From: a virus
Strand: one strand, 5' to 3'
DNA: 55,362 nucleotides
IMG/VR virus record: IMGVR_UViG_3300006734_000009
Span: 1 to 55,362 of that record
Shown here: one piece after another, positions 20,499-30,154 of the stretch
How the letters are laid out: each line of letters opens with the position of its first letter
Numbering within the stretch: position 1 is the first letter of the stretch
Notes under the pieces: model-generated
The model's input: the letters and a program-made list of their open reading frames with translations, nothing else
Database searches by the model: none
What the model was told of the DNA's origin: nothing
Position numbers and translations under genes: made by a program

Positions 20499-21299
20499 AT
20501 GGGTTGGTGGTCAATAGTAAAATCCTCCCGTGAGGAAGCCTACGATAAATTCATAGAAGAGTTTGGTCCGGGGGTAAAATTAGACTCCTTAAAATTATCC
20601 GAGGATGAACAAGACAATATATATCTACCGGGAGATAAATGGTATATTAAATTAGAAGAGGGTAAAATATCATTTCGCTCTAGGCTTGGACACGAAGCAT
20701 TCGTTGAAGGAATGTTTAAGGAGGAATACCCGGAAAGGTATCAAGAATTATTGGAAATGGTTAATGGGGCCCCACTTACCACAAACCACGAAATTCCCCT
20801 AGATGTAATAAACAGATATTTAGAGTGTATGAAGCAAATTCAAAAATATCTTGTTGATGTGATTGCAAACGAATATAGTGATAACACCCTCAGTAAAAGA
20901 GATGTGATGATGGCTCTTGCCCTTTACGGAGCCGATAATATCTCTCCAACTTCTATTAGTAGACTAATTGATATGGGATTAGCAAGTAAAACATATGGTC
21001 CCGATTTAAATTTAGAGGGAGGTGAGGGGTTGCATGTTATGGTTCATTCAATCGCTACGGTCGTGTCAAATAGAACATTAAACCACCCCTTCGTTCAAGA
21101 GTTAAAGCCGAGTGACGAGGCCCACTTCCGAGAACGATTACAATTAGCATATTATGACTTATATGGGTGGGGAATTTCAGACAACGACTTTAGTAATCCG
21201 GTGTTTTACTCTGCTTCACATCTAGCAGACCAAATAGATTATGTAATAAAAATATTATCCGGTATTTACCAAAGGGTTATGATAGAACGGAGAGGGTGA
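20499..21299 (+). CDS. W-tag protein, family A (266 aa)
   Basis: Begins MGWWSIVKSSREEAYDKF and shares the stretch to EEFGPG with the 22874 protein (MWWEILKSTREEAYSNF to QFGPG), plus a FVEGMFKEEYPERY module. The C-terminal part is helical with a winged-helix-like ALYGADNISPTSISRLIDMG segment. Tandem paralogue of the neighbours. Function unknown. Confidence 0.7.
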   Translation: MGWWSIVKSSREEAYDKFIEEFGPGVKLDSLKLSEDEQDNIYLPGDKWYIKLEEGKISFRSRLGHEAFVEGMFKEEYPERYQELLEMVNGAPLTTNHEIPLDVINRYLECMKQIQKYLVDVIANEYSDNTLSKRDVMMALALYGADNISPTSISRLIDMGLASKTYGPDLNLEGGEGLHVMVHSIATVVSNRTLNHPFVQELKPSDEAHFRERLQLAYYDLYGWGISDNDFSNPVFYSASHLADQIDYVIKILSGIYQRVMIERRG

Positions 21300-21303
21300 G
21301 ATT

Positions 21304-22077
21304 ATGGGTTGGGAAAATAATATTAAAAAACAAACTAGATTTGATACTAGTTTTGATGAAGTCGTAGAGGCTTTTGAAAAGGTCACATCACATCCTAATT
21401 TTAAACACGATGAAAGTTTTTACTGGTCAGTATACGACTCTGCAAGACAGGTTTATTTACGGGTCGCTGACGGCTCACCACTTTTGGAAGCCATTAGGGA
21501 TGTTTATGGACTTGATAATGAATCGGGACGATTTGGTTTTCGTGATAGGAAGGAACAAATACTCCACTATTTAAAGCAAGACTTAGAAACACTGGCAAAA
21601 GTAAGGTCGGAGAGGTGGCTTGAAACCATTATGGGGACTTACTCGGATAGGATTACTAATCCAGAAATTCGTAAGGCCCAATTAAAATTTGGATACGATG
21701 GACTTAACTACCGTATTGGGAGGGCACTCATAAGAATAACAAACGGAAGATTCCGAATAGATATTTGTGTTCTTCCCGCAGATGATACGCTACCCTTCCA
21801 TGACCACGCCGCTAATGTCTTCTTGGCTATTCTAAACTCCCCCGAAGGATTAGATGTGTTAAACTTCGGAATAGGATTAGCAAACATCCTTAAAAGTAGT
21901 AATTATAATACACAGGTTTCTATATTTAGCCCGTTCAATAAAAAGAATAACGAAAACACGGATTTTACGTATTTTTTAAAAGAATTTAAATTAAGAGATG
22001 TAACTTATCCGCTATTATACGAGAAGATTAATGAACTATACAAAGAAATATTTGGCAAATACTGGGAGGACTCGTGA
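21304..22077 (+). CDS. W-tag protein, family B (257 aa)
   Basis: Begins MGWENNIK. Contains VTSHPNF and, at about 120-200, a strand-rich domain FGYDGLNYRIG then ICVLPADDTLPFHDHAANVF and LNFGIGLANIL, repeated in the 22077 and 23226 proteins. Four bases separate it from the previous stop. Function unknown. Confidence 0.7.
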   Translation: MGWENNIKKQTRFDTSFDEVVEAFEKVTSHPNFKHDESFYWSVYDSARQVYLRVADGSPLLEAIRDVYGLDNESGRFGFRDRKEQILHYLKQDLETLAKVRSERWLETIMGTYSDRITNPEIRKAQLKFGYDGLNYRIGRALIRITNGRFRIDICVLPADDTLPFHDHAANVFLAILNSPEGLDVLNFGIGLANILKSSNYNTQVSIFSPFNKKNNENTDFTYFLKEFKLRDVTYPLLYEKINELYKEIFGKYWEDS

Positions 22078-22874
22078 TGTGGTGGAGTATAATTAAAGAC
22101 GATAGATTTAATAGATTTTTATTGAAAGCAATTGAGCGTGTTTATGAAAAACTTAGTAAGATAACTTCCCACCCCGATTTTAACCTTGAAGCGTTCAATG
22201 AAAGGGCGAACGACTACGCTAAAACCACCTTTAAACAATTTGATGAAACATCTAATGAGGCTGAGTTCACAGAAAAAATGGTTTCTATTTATGGTGAAAG
22301 TCGTTTTACAAATACACAATTAGTAGCGGCAATAAATGACATTTTCCAAGAACACCGATTACTAACTGGTAATAGAAGTATGCTGGTATTACAAGGTATG
22401 GCTTCCGACTTAAATATAGATATAGAGATTGATACCAAAAATTACCCTCGTCAACCCTACACGGTTAATTTTTCCTACGGTGGTCTTGACTATAAAATGC
22501 ACGATGGTGGTCTAAATATTTATGTGGACAACGCCAAAATTTGGGTCTGCATAGGAGATACGGCCAAACTTCCAATAGGTGATTTTTACGCTAGTATGTT
22601 GGGTCTCCTTAAAAACGACCCAGCAAGAATTCCTACTTTGGAATTCGGCATTAAACTTGCCGATATTTTAAAAACACACATGAGTAGTATTAAAACCTAT
22701 TATCCTAATTCTTTATTTCTTGAAATTCACACACCCTTCATGGCTGACGAACCGGTTAATGAAGAGTTTCAATTTTTTATCCAAAAACTAAAAAGAAACA
22801 TGAGAAAGGATATTTTAGACGAAATTAAGCAGGCCCTCAAAGAAACTGTTGGGAACGATGGGGGTTTCTTTTGA
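22077..22874 (+). CDS. W-tag protein, family B (265 aa)
   Basis: ATG 22077 (GGAGG seven bases upstream, ATG overlapping the TGA) gives MWWSIIK. Shares ITSHPDF, FSYGGLDYKM, the WVCIGDTAKLPIGDFYASML block and FGIKLADILK with its family-B neighbours. Divergence is high, so the duplication is old. Function unknown. Confidence 0.7.
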   Translation: MWWSIIKDDRFNRFLLKAIERVYEKLSKITSHPDFNLEAFNERANDYAKTTFKQFDETSNEAEFTEKMVSIYGESRFTNTQLVAAINDIFQEHRLLTGNRSMLVLQGMASDLNIDIEIDTKNYPRQPYTVNFSYGGLDYKMHDGGLNIYVDNAKIWVCIGDTAKLPIGDFYASMLGLLKNDPARIPTLEFGIKLADILKTHMSSIKTYYPNSLFLEIHTPFMADEPVNEEFQFFIQKLKRNMRKDILDEIKQALKETVGNDGGFF

Positions 22875-23170
22875 TGTGGTGGGAAATATTGAAGTCTACC
22901 CGTGAGGAGGCCTACTCTAACTTCGTGGAACAATTTGGTCCGGGGACGAATCCCGAAGATTGGGGGAGTCAATTTACAACTCTAATTGTGGCTGGTGGGT
23001 GGGTGCTTGGTTTAGATAATTCAGGTGATATTTTGCTAGGAAGCGATATGGAATATAAACCCCACAGGGATTTTGTTTTAGGTATGTTCGGGGAAGAATA
23101 CCCCGAAAGATTAGAAGAAATACGGGCAATCTTAGAAAAAAAGGTTCACGAGGAACCCAAAGAAATATAA
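22874..23170 (+). CDS. W-tag protein, family A, short (98 aa)
   Basis: MWWEILKSTREEAYSNF then EQFGPG and FVLGMFGEEYPERLEE, and it stops after that module. It is equivalent to the first third of the 20499 protein, so it may be a truncated copy or the minimal domain. The gap 23171-23225 holds nothing. Confidence 0.65.
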   Translation: MWWEILKSTREEAYSNFVEQFGPGTNPEDWGSQFTTLIVAGGWVLGLDNSGDILLGSDMEYKPHRDFVLGMFGEEYPERLEEIRAILEKKVHEEPKEI

Positions 23171-23225
23171 AGAATGCCCTAGATGGACATTCCATAGACG
23201 ACTACAAAATTGTGAGGGTATGACG

Positions 23226-24134
23226 ATGTGGGAAGTTATAGTTAAGGACGACATTGAAGATACCCCTTATTATACTCTATTTGAGGAATTTGCAGCCGCT
23301 TACGAAAATCTAACAAAACACCCGAGTTTTTCCAAAAAAATGCTTGATGAAAATTATAGTGAAGAATTTTGGGGCTTTCCTCACCCCTATTACAGTTTCT
23401 TTTCTAGCATTTATGAGGAGTTTGGAGACACCGCCCCCACCGCTTTTGATTTTACTCCCAGTGATATGAAACAGTGGCTTATTGATAAAGAAGTTTCGAT
23501 GGGCCTACCTCGCGACCAGTATGCGCTACAACCACACCATAGTTTTTTACAGAAAGCGATAAGATTTTTACAACGAACCTACGGGGATTTAGCCAAAATT
23601 AGAAGTCTTACTGTGTTAAGAGGTATGGCTGAATCAATGGGTAAGACCATTACAATTAAAGATTCCGATGTAGACTATAGAATAGAAGTTGATTTTTCAC
23701 ACGAAGGGTTAGATTTCACACTAAGGCAAGGTCGCCTACATGTTAAAACTCAACAGGGAATCACACTAGTAGTTTGCGTGGTGGATGAAAGGGAACTACC
23801 CGTGGGGGATTATTTAGCCTCCCTATTAGGTTTAGTCGTCGCAAAACCCGAACAAATCCCCACCGTAGAGTTCTCTATTGAGTTTGCTAAACTCATTAAC
23901 AAAAATCCGGGTATAAATTGGGGGGGTTTGCTCCCCGAGGACTGGACCGAAGATAAGAACGATGTTATCGGTATTTTTACTCCCTTTGAAAGAGACAACG
24001 ACGAAAACTCAGATTTCGGACATATGCTTTACGAATTTTATGACTATGCAGTTGGGCAAACAAACCCGACCGCATACATGGAATTAGAGAAACTATTGAC
24101 CCGTATATTTGGAAGGGAGGCGTGGTTTGAATGA
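23226..24134 (+). CDS. W-tag protein, family B (302 aa)
   Basis: Begins MWEVIVKDD (ATG 23220, two codons earlier, is also possible). LTKHPSF, FSHEGLDFTLRQG, VVCVVDERELPVGDYLASLL and FSIEFAKLI align with the other family-B proteins. There is an extra 60-residue N-terminal insert. Function unknown. Confidence 0.7.
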   Translation: MWEVIVKDDIEDTPYYTLFEEFAAAYENLTKHPSFSKKMLDENYSEEFWGFPHPYYSFFSSIYEEFGDTAPTAFDFTPSDMKQWLIDKEVSMGLPRDQYALQPHHSFLQKAIRFLQRTYGDLAKIRSLTVLRGMAESMGKTITIKDSDVDYRIEVDFSHEGLDFTLRQGRLHVKTQQGITLVVCVVDERELPVGDYLASLLGLVVAKPEQIPTVEFSIEFAKLINKNPGINWGGLLPEDWTEDKNDVIGIFTPFERDNDENSDFGHMLYEFYDYAVGQTNPTAYMELEKLLTRIFGREAWFE

Positions 24135-25561
24135 GTTGGAAATTGATTTTAAAAAACCAAAAGGACACTTTGGAAAGGCTAATAACTTCCCTTGAGAACA
24201 GGGGACACCCGGAATACCCCGGTGATATTATTAGGGAACACATTGATGGACTTAAAGACATAGAATGGAATGGGGACTTTGTTTTTAGTAATAAGCACAG
24301 CGAAATTAAATTTCACCCTAGAGAGTTTTTTAATACTCGTGTAGTGAGCGTGGATAGGTTTTTCACTTTAATGGATAAAGAAAAATTTATAGACCTCTAT
24401 GATACTGATTTTGAGCAGGACCCGGACATAGAAGATTTGGGCTACAGTAGAGAACAATTAGAAGGCATCTTAGCCTCCTTCAAAGCACTAAATTGGTTTT
24501 TGGAAAATGTTCCTGCCGGTCAAATAGAAACCTCTAGGTATTCATCTGGTAATTGGATGGCATTTGATGTGGGAGAGAGCAGAATTATTGTAAATCTAAC
24601 CCCACAATGTAGCAACAGGGCTAGTTATTGGTCGGGAGAATACGATATGTGTCTCTCCCCCGATGAACAAGGTGATGCAAAATCACCTGCCGATAGATGG
24701 CTTACTTATTACATGTTATACTCATCTTTGTCCGAAATGGACGAATCCGAAATTGAGCAAATGGCAGATAAACAAATGATTCCTGATGTAATTTGGCACG
24801 CCTCCGTCGGTGGGGGGGATTTGACTTGTAGCAATTGCGGAACGGGAGTTATTTGGGTCCAGTTAAACGACCCGGGCGGACATGAAGAATGCGACTACTG
24901 CGGAGCGATGCTAGATAAATCAGACTACCAAATAGAAATACACGAGGGCGACGGTATTCATGGGACGGTTGAAGCCGTCGGCATCGGTTGTCCTTACGGA
25001 CACCAAGTTAATTACCACGATGGAAGTAGTTTTTATTGTGATGAACACGGTGTTAACATTATCAATGAAAATAAAGGAGCATATGAATATGAGGGCTTAC
25101 AGGGTATTGGGGATTATCGTATCTATAACGGAAGACTTTTTAATGATAATACATACGAAATAAGAGACATGAGATACGAAACACTAAGAGAGTTGTTCAC
25201 CTTTGAAGAAATGGTAGACGACCCGGAATTTAGAGAATACGCATTTGACGCCTATAATTACCAACTCGTTGACGGCCAAGATGATATATATTACTCGGAC
25301 ATACAAGAAAATTACTATAATGTTGAAACCGATGAATTTACCGAGCCCCAGCCCGAAAAATTTGAAGAAATGAAGGGCCACATCCGTTCCTCCGGTATAG
25401 AAGTTGAATTTGACGAGGATATGCCCTTTGCAGAATCCTTAAGTGAAGTCATAGAAAGGGTTAAAGAAATGATTGCCGAGGGAGAAGAGGAAGAGGAGGA
25501 ACCCAATTACCTAAAGGACGCAAAAAACCTACTCTTGGAATTAGAATCTATGGAGTATTGA
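24131..25561 (+). CDS. W-tag protein with zinc ribbon (476 aa)
   Basis: MSWKLILKNQKDTLERL tag. Mid-protein CSNCG...CDYCG (about 235-260) is a C-x2-C/C-x2-C ribbon, then a CPYGH...FYCDEHG region adds more Cys/His. The C-terminal third is very acidic (EGEEEEEE). Starts in ATGA overlap. Function unknown; large and probably structural or virion-associated. Confidence 0.65.
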   Translation: MSWKLILKNQKDTLERLITSLENRGHPEYPGDIIREHIDGLKDIEWNGDFVFSNKHSEIKFHPREFFNTRVVSVDRFFTLMDKEKFIDLYDTDFEQDPDIEDLGYSREQLEGILASFKALNWFLENVPAGQIETSRYSSGNWMAFDVGESRIIVNLTPQCSNRASYWSGEYDMCLSPDEQGDAKSPADRWLTYYMLYSSLSEMDESEIEQMADKQMIPDVIWHASVGGGDLTCSNCGTGVIWVQLNDPGGHEECDYCGAMLDKSDYQIEIHEGDGIHGTVEAVGIGCPYGHQVNYHDGSSFYCDEHGVNIINENKGAYEYEGLQGIGDYRIYNGRLFNDNTYEIRDMRYETLRELFTFEEMVDDPEFREYAFDAYNYQLVDGQDDIYYSDIQENYYNVETDEFTEPQPEKFEEMKGHIRSSGIEVEFDEDMPFAESLSEVIERVKEMIAEGEEEEEEPNYLKDAKNLLLELESMEY

Positions 25562-25567
25562 CAAAAG

Positions 25568-25580
25568 AATATAAATAGTA
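25568..25580 (+). promoter_or_regulatory. TATA promoter
   Basis: AATATAAATAG, with ATG 25600 about 22-30 bases downstream, predicts a leaderless or very short-leader transcript. Confidence 0.45.
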
Positions 25581-25599
25581 ATAGCGGAGATGGTGTAAT

Positions 25600-25809
25600 A
25601 TGAAGTGGCAAGATTTTTTGAAGAAGTCCGATGTTAGTCGGGAAGATTGGAACACCGCTATCAAATCCTTTATTGACGAGGGTAAAAAATTAGGCGTCCC
25701 GCTAGATGTAATCTCTTTACTAAAGGAGGCCATGACGACTTCCTCTTCGGATGCTTCTGCGGTCATCAACACCACCTACGGAGGAGATGAAGATGACGAA
25801 AACGAGTGA
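25600..25809 (+). CDS. W-tag protein (69 aa)
   Basis: MKWQDFLKKSDVSREDWNTA tag, short helical body, acidic tail GGDEDDENE. Overlaps the next gene by 17 bases. Function unknown. Confidence 0.65.
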   Translation: MKWQDFLKKSDVSREDWNTAIKSFIDEGKKLGVPLDVISLLKEAMTTSSSDASAVINTTYGGDEDDENE

Positions 25810-26941
25810 TTTTTCTTGGAGGCAGGACGAAGCCCGAGCCTTAATGGATAAGTTTGAACAGTTTTGGTCGCAGAACCCCGGCGACTACGGTATTACAGGT
25901 GGAACCGATGCTGGTTCGGGCGGTGCAAACGCTAAAAATTTATTTGTCACAATGCAGAACCACGGCTCAGTTTCTAGAAAAACCAAAGGAAAGGGTTCCG
26001 TTGGTGGATTGTTTTTTGGGGCGGGGGCCGTTTGGGAACAACTAGAGGACTTAGTAGAGGATAATTTAATTTTGGAAGACGAGGTTGAAGATTTTGACCG
26101 CCTCCTACGACAACTTGACCGATTAGAGGGCGGGGACCGCGACCCAAGAAATATTATTTTTAACACGGTTATTTCCTACGATAGTGAGAGTGGGGAGGCC
26201 GAAAGAGGAGAAGTTAGGGGGCATTTCCTAACCGAGGCCTACTACAACTTCCGTAAGGATAAAGCAGAAAAATCCGGCTCGGCCTACAATGTTTCCCGAC
26301 CAAAGGAGGAGTGGGTATCTCTAGATAAGAAAAAAAACGAGGCAAAACCCCCACTGTGGAGAATTATCTTCGGAAGAAAAAACAGTCTCCGCACGCTAAT
26401 TGAGGACATCAAAAAACTTACAGAGCCGATTCCACCACCCATCGCACACTTGGATGTAAAAATTAATAAAAGAAGAACCGGACAACTTGCTAAAATTACT
26501 CAAGTTCAACAGGCTGTAAGAAATGTATTGGAAATGCCTAGTATTTATGAAGCAGGAAAGCGGCGTGCGCCAAACAAAGGTAGGCTTAACGAGGCCATGA
26601 GCCAACAGGTCATTGGCACTACACCCGAAATGATGAAATTGATTGGTCCCGATGCAACCGTTTTAGTGGAAAACGAGGGAAAAATTATTACCCGTAATTT
26701 AGACGAGTTTCCCAATTATGAGAATATTAAATCCATTACCTTGAATTTTCCTAGAAATAACATTATTTTAAACAGACTCATTAGAGAAGTTATGGGGGAT
26801 GAAATGGAAACCTTTGAACGACCTAACCGAGTTGAAGATGGCCCCATCGGTTTAGTATTAACCTCAGCCGACGAAGCAGAATTAATTCACGACGCAACTA
26901 CTATTATGAAAAATTTAATGGGGTGGAACCGTGAGGCGTAA
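25793..26941 (+). CDS. Hypothetical protein (382 aa, no W-tag)
   Basis: ATG 25793 lies six bases after GGAGGAG. Gly-rich segment GTDAGSGGANAKNLF then KGKGSVGGLFFGAG, a coiled-coil-like DRLLRQLDRLEG region, an IAHLDVKINKRRTGQLAK basic patch and a VSRPKEEW stretch. No family recognised. It precedes the probable small terminase. Confidence 0.65.
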   Translation: MTKTSDFSWRQDEARALMDKFEQFWSQNPGDYGITGGTDAGSGGANAKNLFVTMQNHGSVSRKTKGKGSVGGLFFGAGAVWEQLEDLVEDNLILEDEVEDFDRLLRQLDRLEGGDRDPRNIIFNTVISYDSESGEAERGEVRGHFLTEAYYNFRKDKAEKSGSAYNVSRPKEEWVSLDKKKNEAKPPLWRIIFGRKNSLRTLIEDIKKLTEPIPPPIAHLDVKINKRRTGQLAKITQVQQAVRNVLEMPSIYEAGKRRAPNKGRLNEAMSQQVIGTTPEMMKLIGPDATVLVENEGKIITRNLDEFPNYENIKSITLNFPRNNIILNRLIREVMGDEMETFERPNRVEDGPIGLVLTSADEAELIHDATTIMKNLMGWNREA

Positions 26942-27596
26942 AGTTTTGAAAACCTGTCCGTTGTGTAATCACCCCCAACGGGATGAATTAGAAAGAGACA
27001 TTCTTTCCGGTGATATTACCGCAGGAGAACTTGACCGAGAGGAAGATTGGAAAGCGGGAACTACCCGTAGACATATGCAGGAACACTTGGGCGATTATTT
27101 GGATAATTCTAATGAGTCTTGTCCGTTTTGTGTGGCCCCAAACAGAAATGATTTAGAAGCGGCCCTCTCCGCCGGTTCTATGAAGCCTAGCGAGGTCGCT
27201 GAATATTTGGATTGTAGTGTTGACTCGGTTAGATTGCATATGAAAAAGCACCTTAAGCCGTTGGTGCAGAAGGCCGCTTCTTTAGAGTTAGCAAAGGTTG
27301 AAATTGACGAGATTAATATGTTGAGTAATAACATTCAAATGCTACAACAGAAGGTGCAGGAATTTATTTTTGACAACGATGAATTAGACCACCGGACGAT
27401 TGACTCGTTGGTTAAATTAAGTAAAGAAATCCGAGAGTCGTTAAAATACGCTTTGGAGTTTAAGGGACAATTAGTTCACAAGCGGGAGGAAACCGTAGTG
27501 GTGCAACAAATTGAAGTTATCCAAAAGGTTTTAATAGACCGTTATCCACAGGTATGGAACGAGATACGAGATTCAATAGCGGAGAGATTAGCATGA
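26931..27596 (+). CDS. Probable small terminase subunit (TerS)
   Basis: GTG start. Two tandem zinc-finger/HTH repeats: CPLCNHPQRDELERDIL...RRHMQEHL (9-53) and CPFCVAPNRNDLEAAL...VRLHMKKHL (63-108). Each joins C-x2-C, an HTH-like helix pair and a distal H-x3-H. A long coiled coil follows (about 125-180). DNA-binding HTH plus oligomerising coil next to packaging genes is the usual TerS layout. The CxxCxxxxRxxLE finger occurs in other archaeal and phage candidates as far as I recall. Assignment is inference. Confidence 0.6.
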   Translation: MRRKVLKTCPLCNHPQRDELERDILSGDITAGELDREEDWKAGTTRRHMQEHLGDYLDNSNESCPFCVAPNRNDLEAALSAGSMKPSEVAEYLDCSVDSVRLHMKKHLKPLVQKAASLELAKVEIDEINMLSNNIQMLQQKVQEFIFDNDELDHRTIDSLVKLSKEIRESLKYALEFKGQLVHKREETVVVQQIEVIQKVLIDRYPQVWNEIRDSIAERLA

Positions 27597-28087
27597 GTTG
27601 GGAAGATGTATTAAAAAGAAGTGTGTTAAACAACCAATTGGGGGAATTTATTGAATATTTACAAATGACCCCCCCGGAATTTGATAACGAGACTAGTTTT
27701 ATAGGTGTTAAAAGAGTAGAACCAACCGAAGAAATCCCCTTTCCCACTGTAACTATTAAGGTTAGAGAGCCAGTAGAAGCAAAAATAACAAAAAGAGAAC
27801 TTTCAAAATATGCTAAAAACACAGTAGAAGAAGACGGAGAAATTCTAATAAATGGGATTGTTATTGGTGAATATTTTGAAGAGGGCGGAGATATTCTAAT
27901 AAATCAAAGTCGCTCAATAACAGATTCACAAATTCAAGAAGTTTTTGATTACTTCGTAAATAATATCACCGATGAAGAATTAGCAACCTATAAAGAAGAA
28001 CTTCCCCAAATGTTTAGTAGCGCACAGTCTTATTCTCAATCACAGAACTTTTGGGAAAACGCTTTTAGAAATAGTAGGAGAGATTAG
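27593..28087 (+). CDS. W-tag protein (164 aa)
   Basis: MSWEDVLKRSVLNNQLGEF tag, then strand-rich IPFPTVTIKVREPVEAKI and a helical acidic end with a Ser/Gln stretch SSAQSYSQSQ. ATG overlaps the TerS stop (ATGA). Function unknown. Confidence 0.65.
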   Translation: MSWEDVLKRSVLNNQLGEFIEYLQMTPPEFDNETSFIGVKRVEPTEEIPFPTVTIKVREPVEAKITKRELSKYAKNTVEEDGEILINGIVIGEYFEEGGDILINQSRSITDSQIQEVFDYFVNNITDEELATYKEELPQMFSSAQSYSQSQNFWENAFRNSRRD

Positions 28088-28088
28088 C

Positions 28089-28631
28089 ATGACTTGGTGG
28101 GACATTATTAAAGCAAGAGATTTTATGCAAGAACCCTTGGGGGAAAAATATGACGCATACATGTATATCGTAGACCTCCTAGACAAAAGAGAAATGGCCG
28201 TTAAGGAAATGCTTTTAGAAGCATTTGAGGCTTGGAAGGATGAAAGAATTGAGGTTAGCGTTAATTATTTCACCTTAAGAGGCGGCGGATTCCGACAATT
28301 AGGAATGGTAGAAAATTTGAAATTTACCCCCGAAGAAATAAGAGAATATAAGCAACTTAGTCTAAAAGTAAGTCGTGGACAAGCCACCCCTGAAGAAACA
28401 CAAAGACTTAGAACCCTTAGTGATAAGGGAGGAATTATTGTCGGAGAGGATAAGGGGTCGGGAGAAAACCCATCATCCTTTTACCCCAACAATACTATTA
28501 CTTTTCACAAAGAACCCTTTGACCCAAGCAACGAAAGGGTTTCCTTACAAGTGGAACTTAGGGACGGGGTGTTTTACCCCCTAAATAAAGAGCGGTTTAT
28601 TATCAAAATGGAAAAACTCTTGGGGCTTTAA
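28089..28631 (+). CDS. W-tag protein (180 aa)
   Basis: MTWWDIIKARDFMQEPLGEK tag. VEVSVNYF-like strands, LSLKVSRGQATPEETQRLRTLSD helical turn, then a Gly-rich strand region. No family recognised. Confidence 0.65.
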   Translation: MTWWDIIKARDFMQEPLGEKYDAYMYIVDLLDKREMAVKEMLLEAFEAWKDERIEVSVNYFTLRGGGFRQLGMVENLKFTPEEIREYKQLSLKVSRGQATPEETQRLRTLSDKGGIIVGEDKGSGENPSSFYPNNTITFHKEPFDPSNERVSLQVELRDGVFYPLNKERFIIKMEKLLGL

Positions 28632-28633
28632 GT

Positions 28634-29224
28634 ATGAACTGGAAACTAATTCTTAAGTCGGAAAAGGACCCAAGAGATTTTTTTGAAGGATTTATTAATG
28701 ATAAAAAAGAATATAATAGAAGGGGAAGCAAAGTTTTAACTTCTCTTAAAGAGGGCCTATTTGATTTTATTTCCCGATGGGGCGTTGAAACCTACGAGGA
28801 TATACTAGAATCGGGAGAACTGGGAGATGTTAGGCAAGGACATTTTATTTTTACTAACCAATACTACCGCAACGGAAAAATTGATTTTGATGCTTATAAC
28901 GACCCGCAGGGTAGAGAACAGCGGATAGGAGAGGTTTTACGGAGAGAGGCTTACTATCAAATTTTAGTTTCAGTATCACAAAACAAGCGCAATTTTGGAT
29001 TGCCCCTATTTTTATTTGATATTATAAACGGTGAGGGAGCAGACCCAAACTTTAGACCAACAATTACCGGAGTTTTTGCTGGAAAAAACCCAGATTTGAC
29101 TCAATTTGATACAGAGATTGAGACTGAAATACAACACGACACAATAGAATTCCTTGAAACATTAGTTGAGGAAATTAAAACTCTACCCGAACCTAGAAAG
29201 CAATTGGGGGGCGGTTCGTCTTGA
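28634..29224 (+). CDS. W-tag protein ending GGGSS (196 aa)
   Basis: MNWKLILKSEKDPRDF tag, similar to MSWKLILKNQKDTLERL of the 24131 protein. Body alpha/beta. The C-terminus QLGGGSS has glycines, but the fold is not ubiquitin-like. TTGA overlap with the next gene. Function unknown. Confidence 0.65.
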   Translation: MNWKLILKSEKDPRDFFEGFINDKKEYNRRGSKVLTSLKEGLFDFISRWGVETYEDILESGELGDVRQGHFIFTNQYYRNGKIDFDAYNDPQGREQRIGEVLRREAYYQILVSVSQNKRNFGLPLFLFDIINGEGADPNFRPTITGVFAGKNPDLTQFDTEIETEIQHDTIEFLETLVEEIKTLPEPRKQLGGGSS

Positions 29225-29436
29225 AGTGGGAAACAATTCTAAAAATTGACTGGCGAGAAATTGTTGACGAGTTAATGCAACCGGACAATGTTCTTTTTGA
29301 CTCGCTATACATGGAACTCTCCCAAAGGTTAGGGTTTAAGGCTCCCTCAAAGGACGAGGTAATTGACTACTTGGAGGATAACTACTCAAGGCATAAAATT
29401 TGGAACAATTTATATAGTATTAGTGAGGATGAATAA
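29221..29436 (+). CDS. W-tag protein (71 aa, TTG start)
   Basis: TTG start in a TTGA overlap gives MKWETILKIDWREIVDEL. The remaining 50 residues are helical and acidic (DEVIDYLEDN). Function unknown. Confidence 0.6.
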   Translation: MKWETILKIDWREIVDELMQPDNVLFDSLYMELSQRLGFKAPSKDEVIDYLEDNYSRHKIWNNLYSISEDE

Positions 29437-29439
29437 TTA

Positions 29440-29580
29440 ATGACGAGATGTGTTCTCTTGGATGAATGGTTTGATGCTGAGTCGGAAAAAATTGATAAGA
29501 AAGAATCTAAAACAAAAAAATGTTTTGTAACGGGGGAAAGTAAATGTCTTGGGAAGATATTGTCAAAAAAAGAGACATGA
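29440..29580 (+). CDS. Possible small protein (46 aa)
   Basis: MTRCVLLDEWFDAESEK, three Cys and a Lys-rich end. It overlaps the next gene by 37 bases and lacks the tag. Uncertain, though the gap would otherwise be 107 bases. Confidence 0.4.
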   Translation: MTRCVLLDEWFDAESEKIDKKESKTKKCFVTGESKCLGKILSKKET

Positions 29581-29801
29581 CCGGAGGCATGAACTCTATT
29601 GTTGATTTTATCGCCCGTCTGCGAGAAAACATTACCGAGATGGAAGAAATCGTTAAGGAATCGTTTGCTACTTCAACAGACGACCCGATAGCCCCGTTTG
29701 ATGTAGCCGATGCAAAGGACTTACTAGACGACTACAAAAAATTCTCAAAAAGTGTAGAGGTGTTATTTCAAAAAATGATTCAACAGGGGGAGATGGCATG
29801 A
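29544..29801 (+). CDS. W-tag protein (85 aa)
   Basis: MSWEDIVKKRDMTGGM tag, then two long helices (VDFIARLRENITEMEEIVKE and AKDLLDDYKKFSKSVEVLFQ). GGGGGAAAG lies before the ATG. Function unknown. Confidence 0.65.
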   Translation: MSWEDIVKKRDMTGGMNSIVDFIARLRENITEMEEIVKESFATSTDDPIAPFDVADAKDLLDDYKKFSKSVEVLFQKMIQQGEMA

Positions 29802-30154
29802 CGGGGTGGTGGGAAATTGTTAAACTCCGGTTGGGTCATTTAGAACACCTCATTGGTCAGTTAACACACTTTCACAACACCTCACTAGCGAGGCAATATA
29901 TTTCTAAAGAGGACCGACCTAAAGCAGAACGCCTCTTTGAAAAAATTAAAGGTATGCTGAATGACCCTAATTTATTTGACAGACTAGACGCAAGAGGAAA
30001 CCCACTAGCAGACCCCATGAATTCCTACTACTCTCTTTTGGTCGCTTCCCCGGAAATGCACCACCGAGACTTTGGACATTTATACGAGGCCATCTTTGAC
30101 CAATTGGAAGAAATGCGTCGTCTAAACTTGGAAGGGGATGGTGTGGGTGTCTAA
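29798..30154 (+). CDS. W-tag protein (118 aa)
   Basis: MTGWWEIVKLRLGHLEHL tag, helical body with several His. ATGA-coupled on the upstream side. Function unknown. Confidence 0.65.
   Translation: MTGWWEIVKLRLGHLEHLIGQLTHFHNTSLARQYISKEDRPKAERLFEKIKGMLNDPNLFDRLDARGNPLADPMNSYYSLLVASPEMHHRDFGHLYEAIFDQLEEMRRLNLEGDGVGV

Noticed and set aside
28634-29224. Second Ubl because of the GGGSS end
   Set aside because: The body has the W-tag and no beta-grasp pattern.
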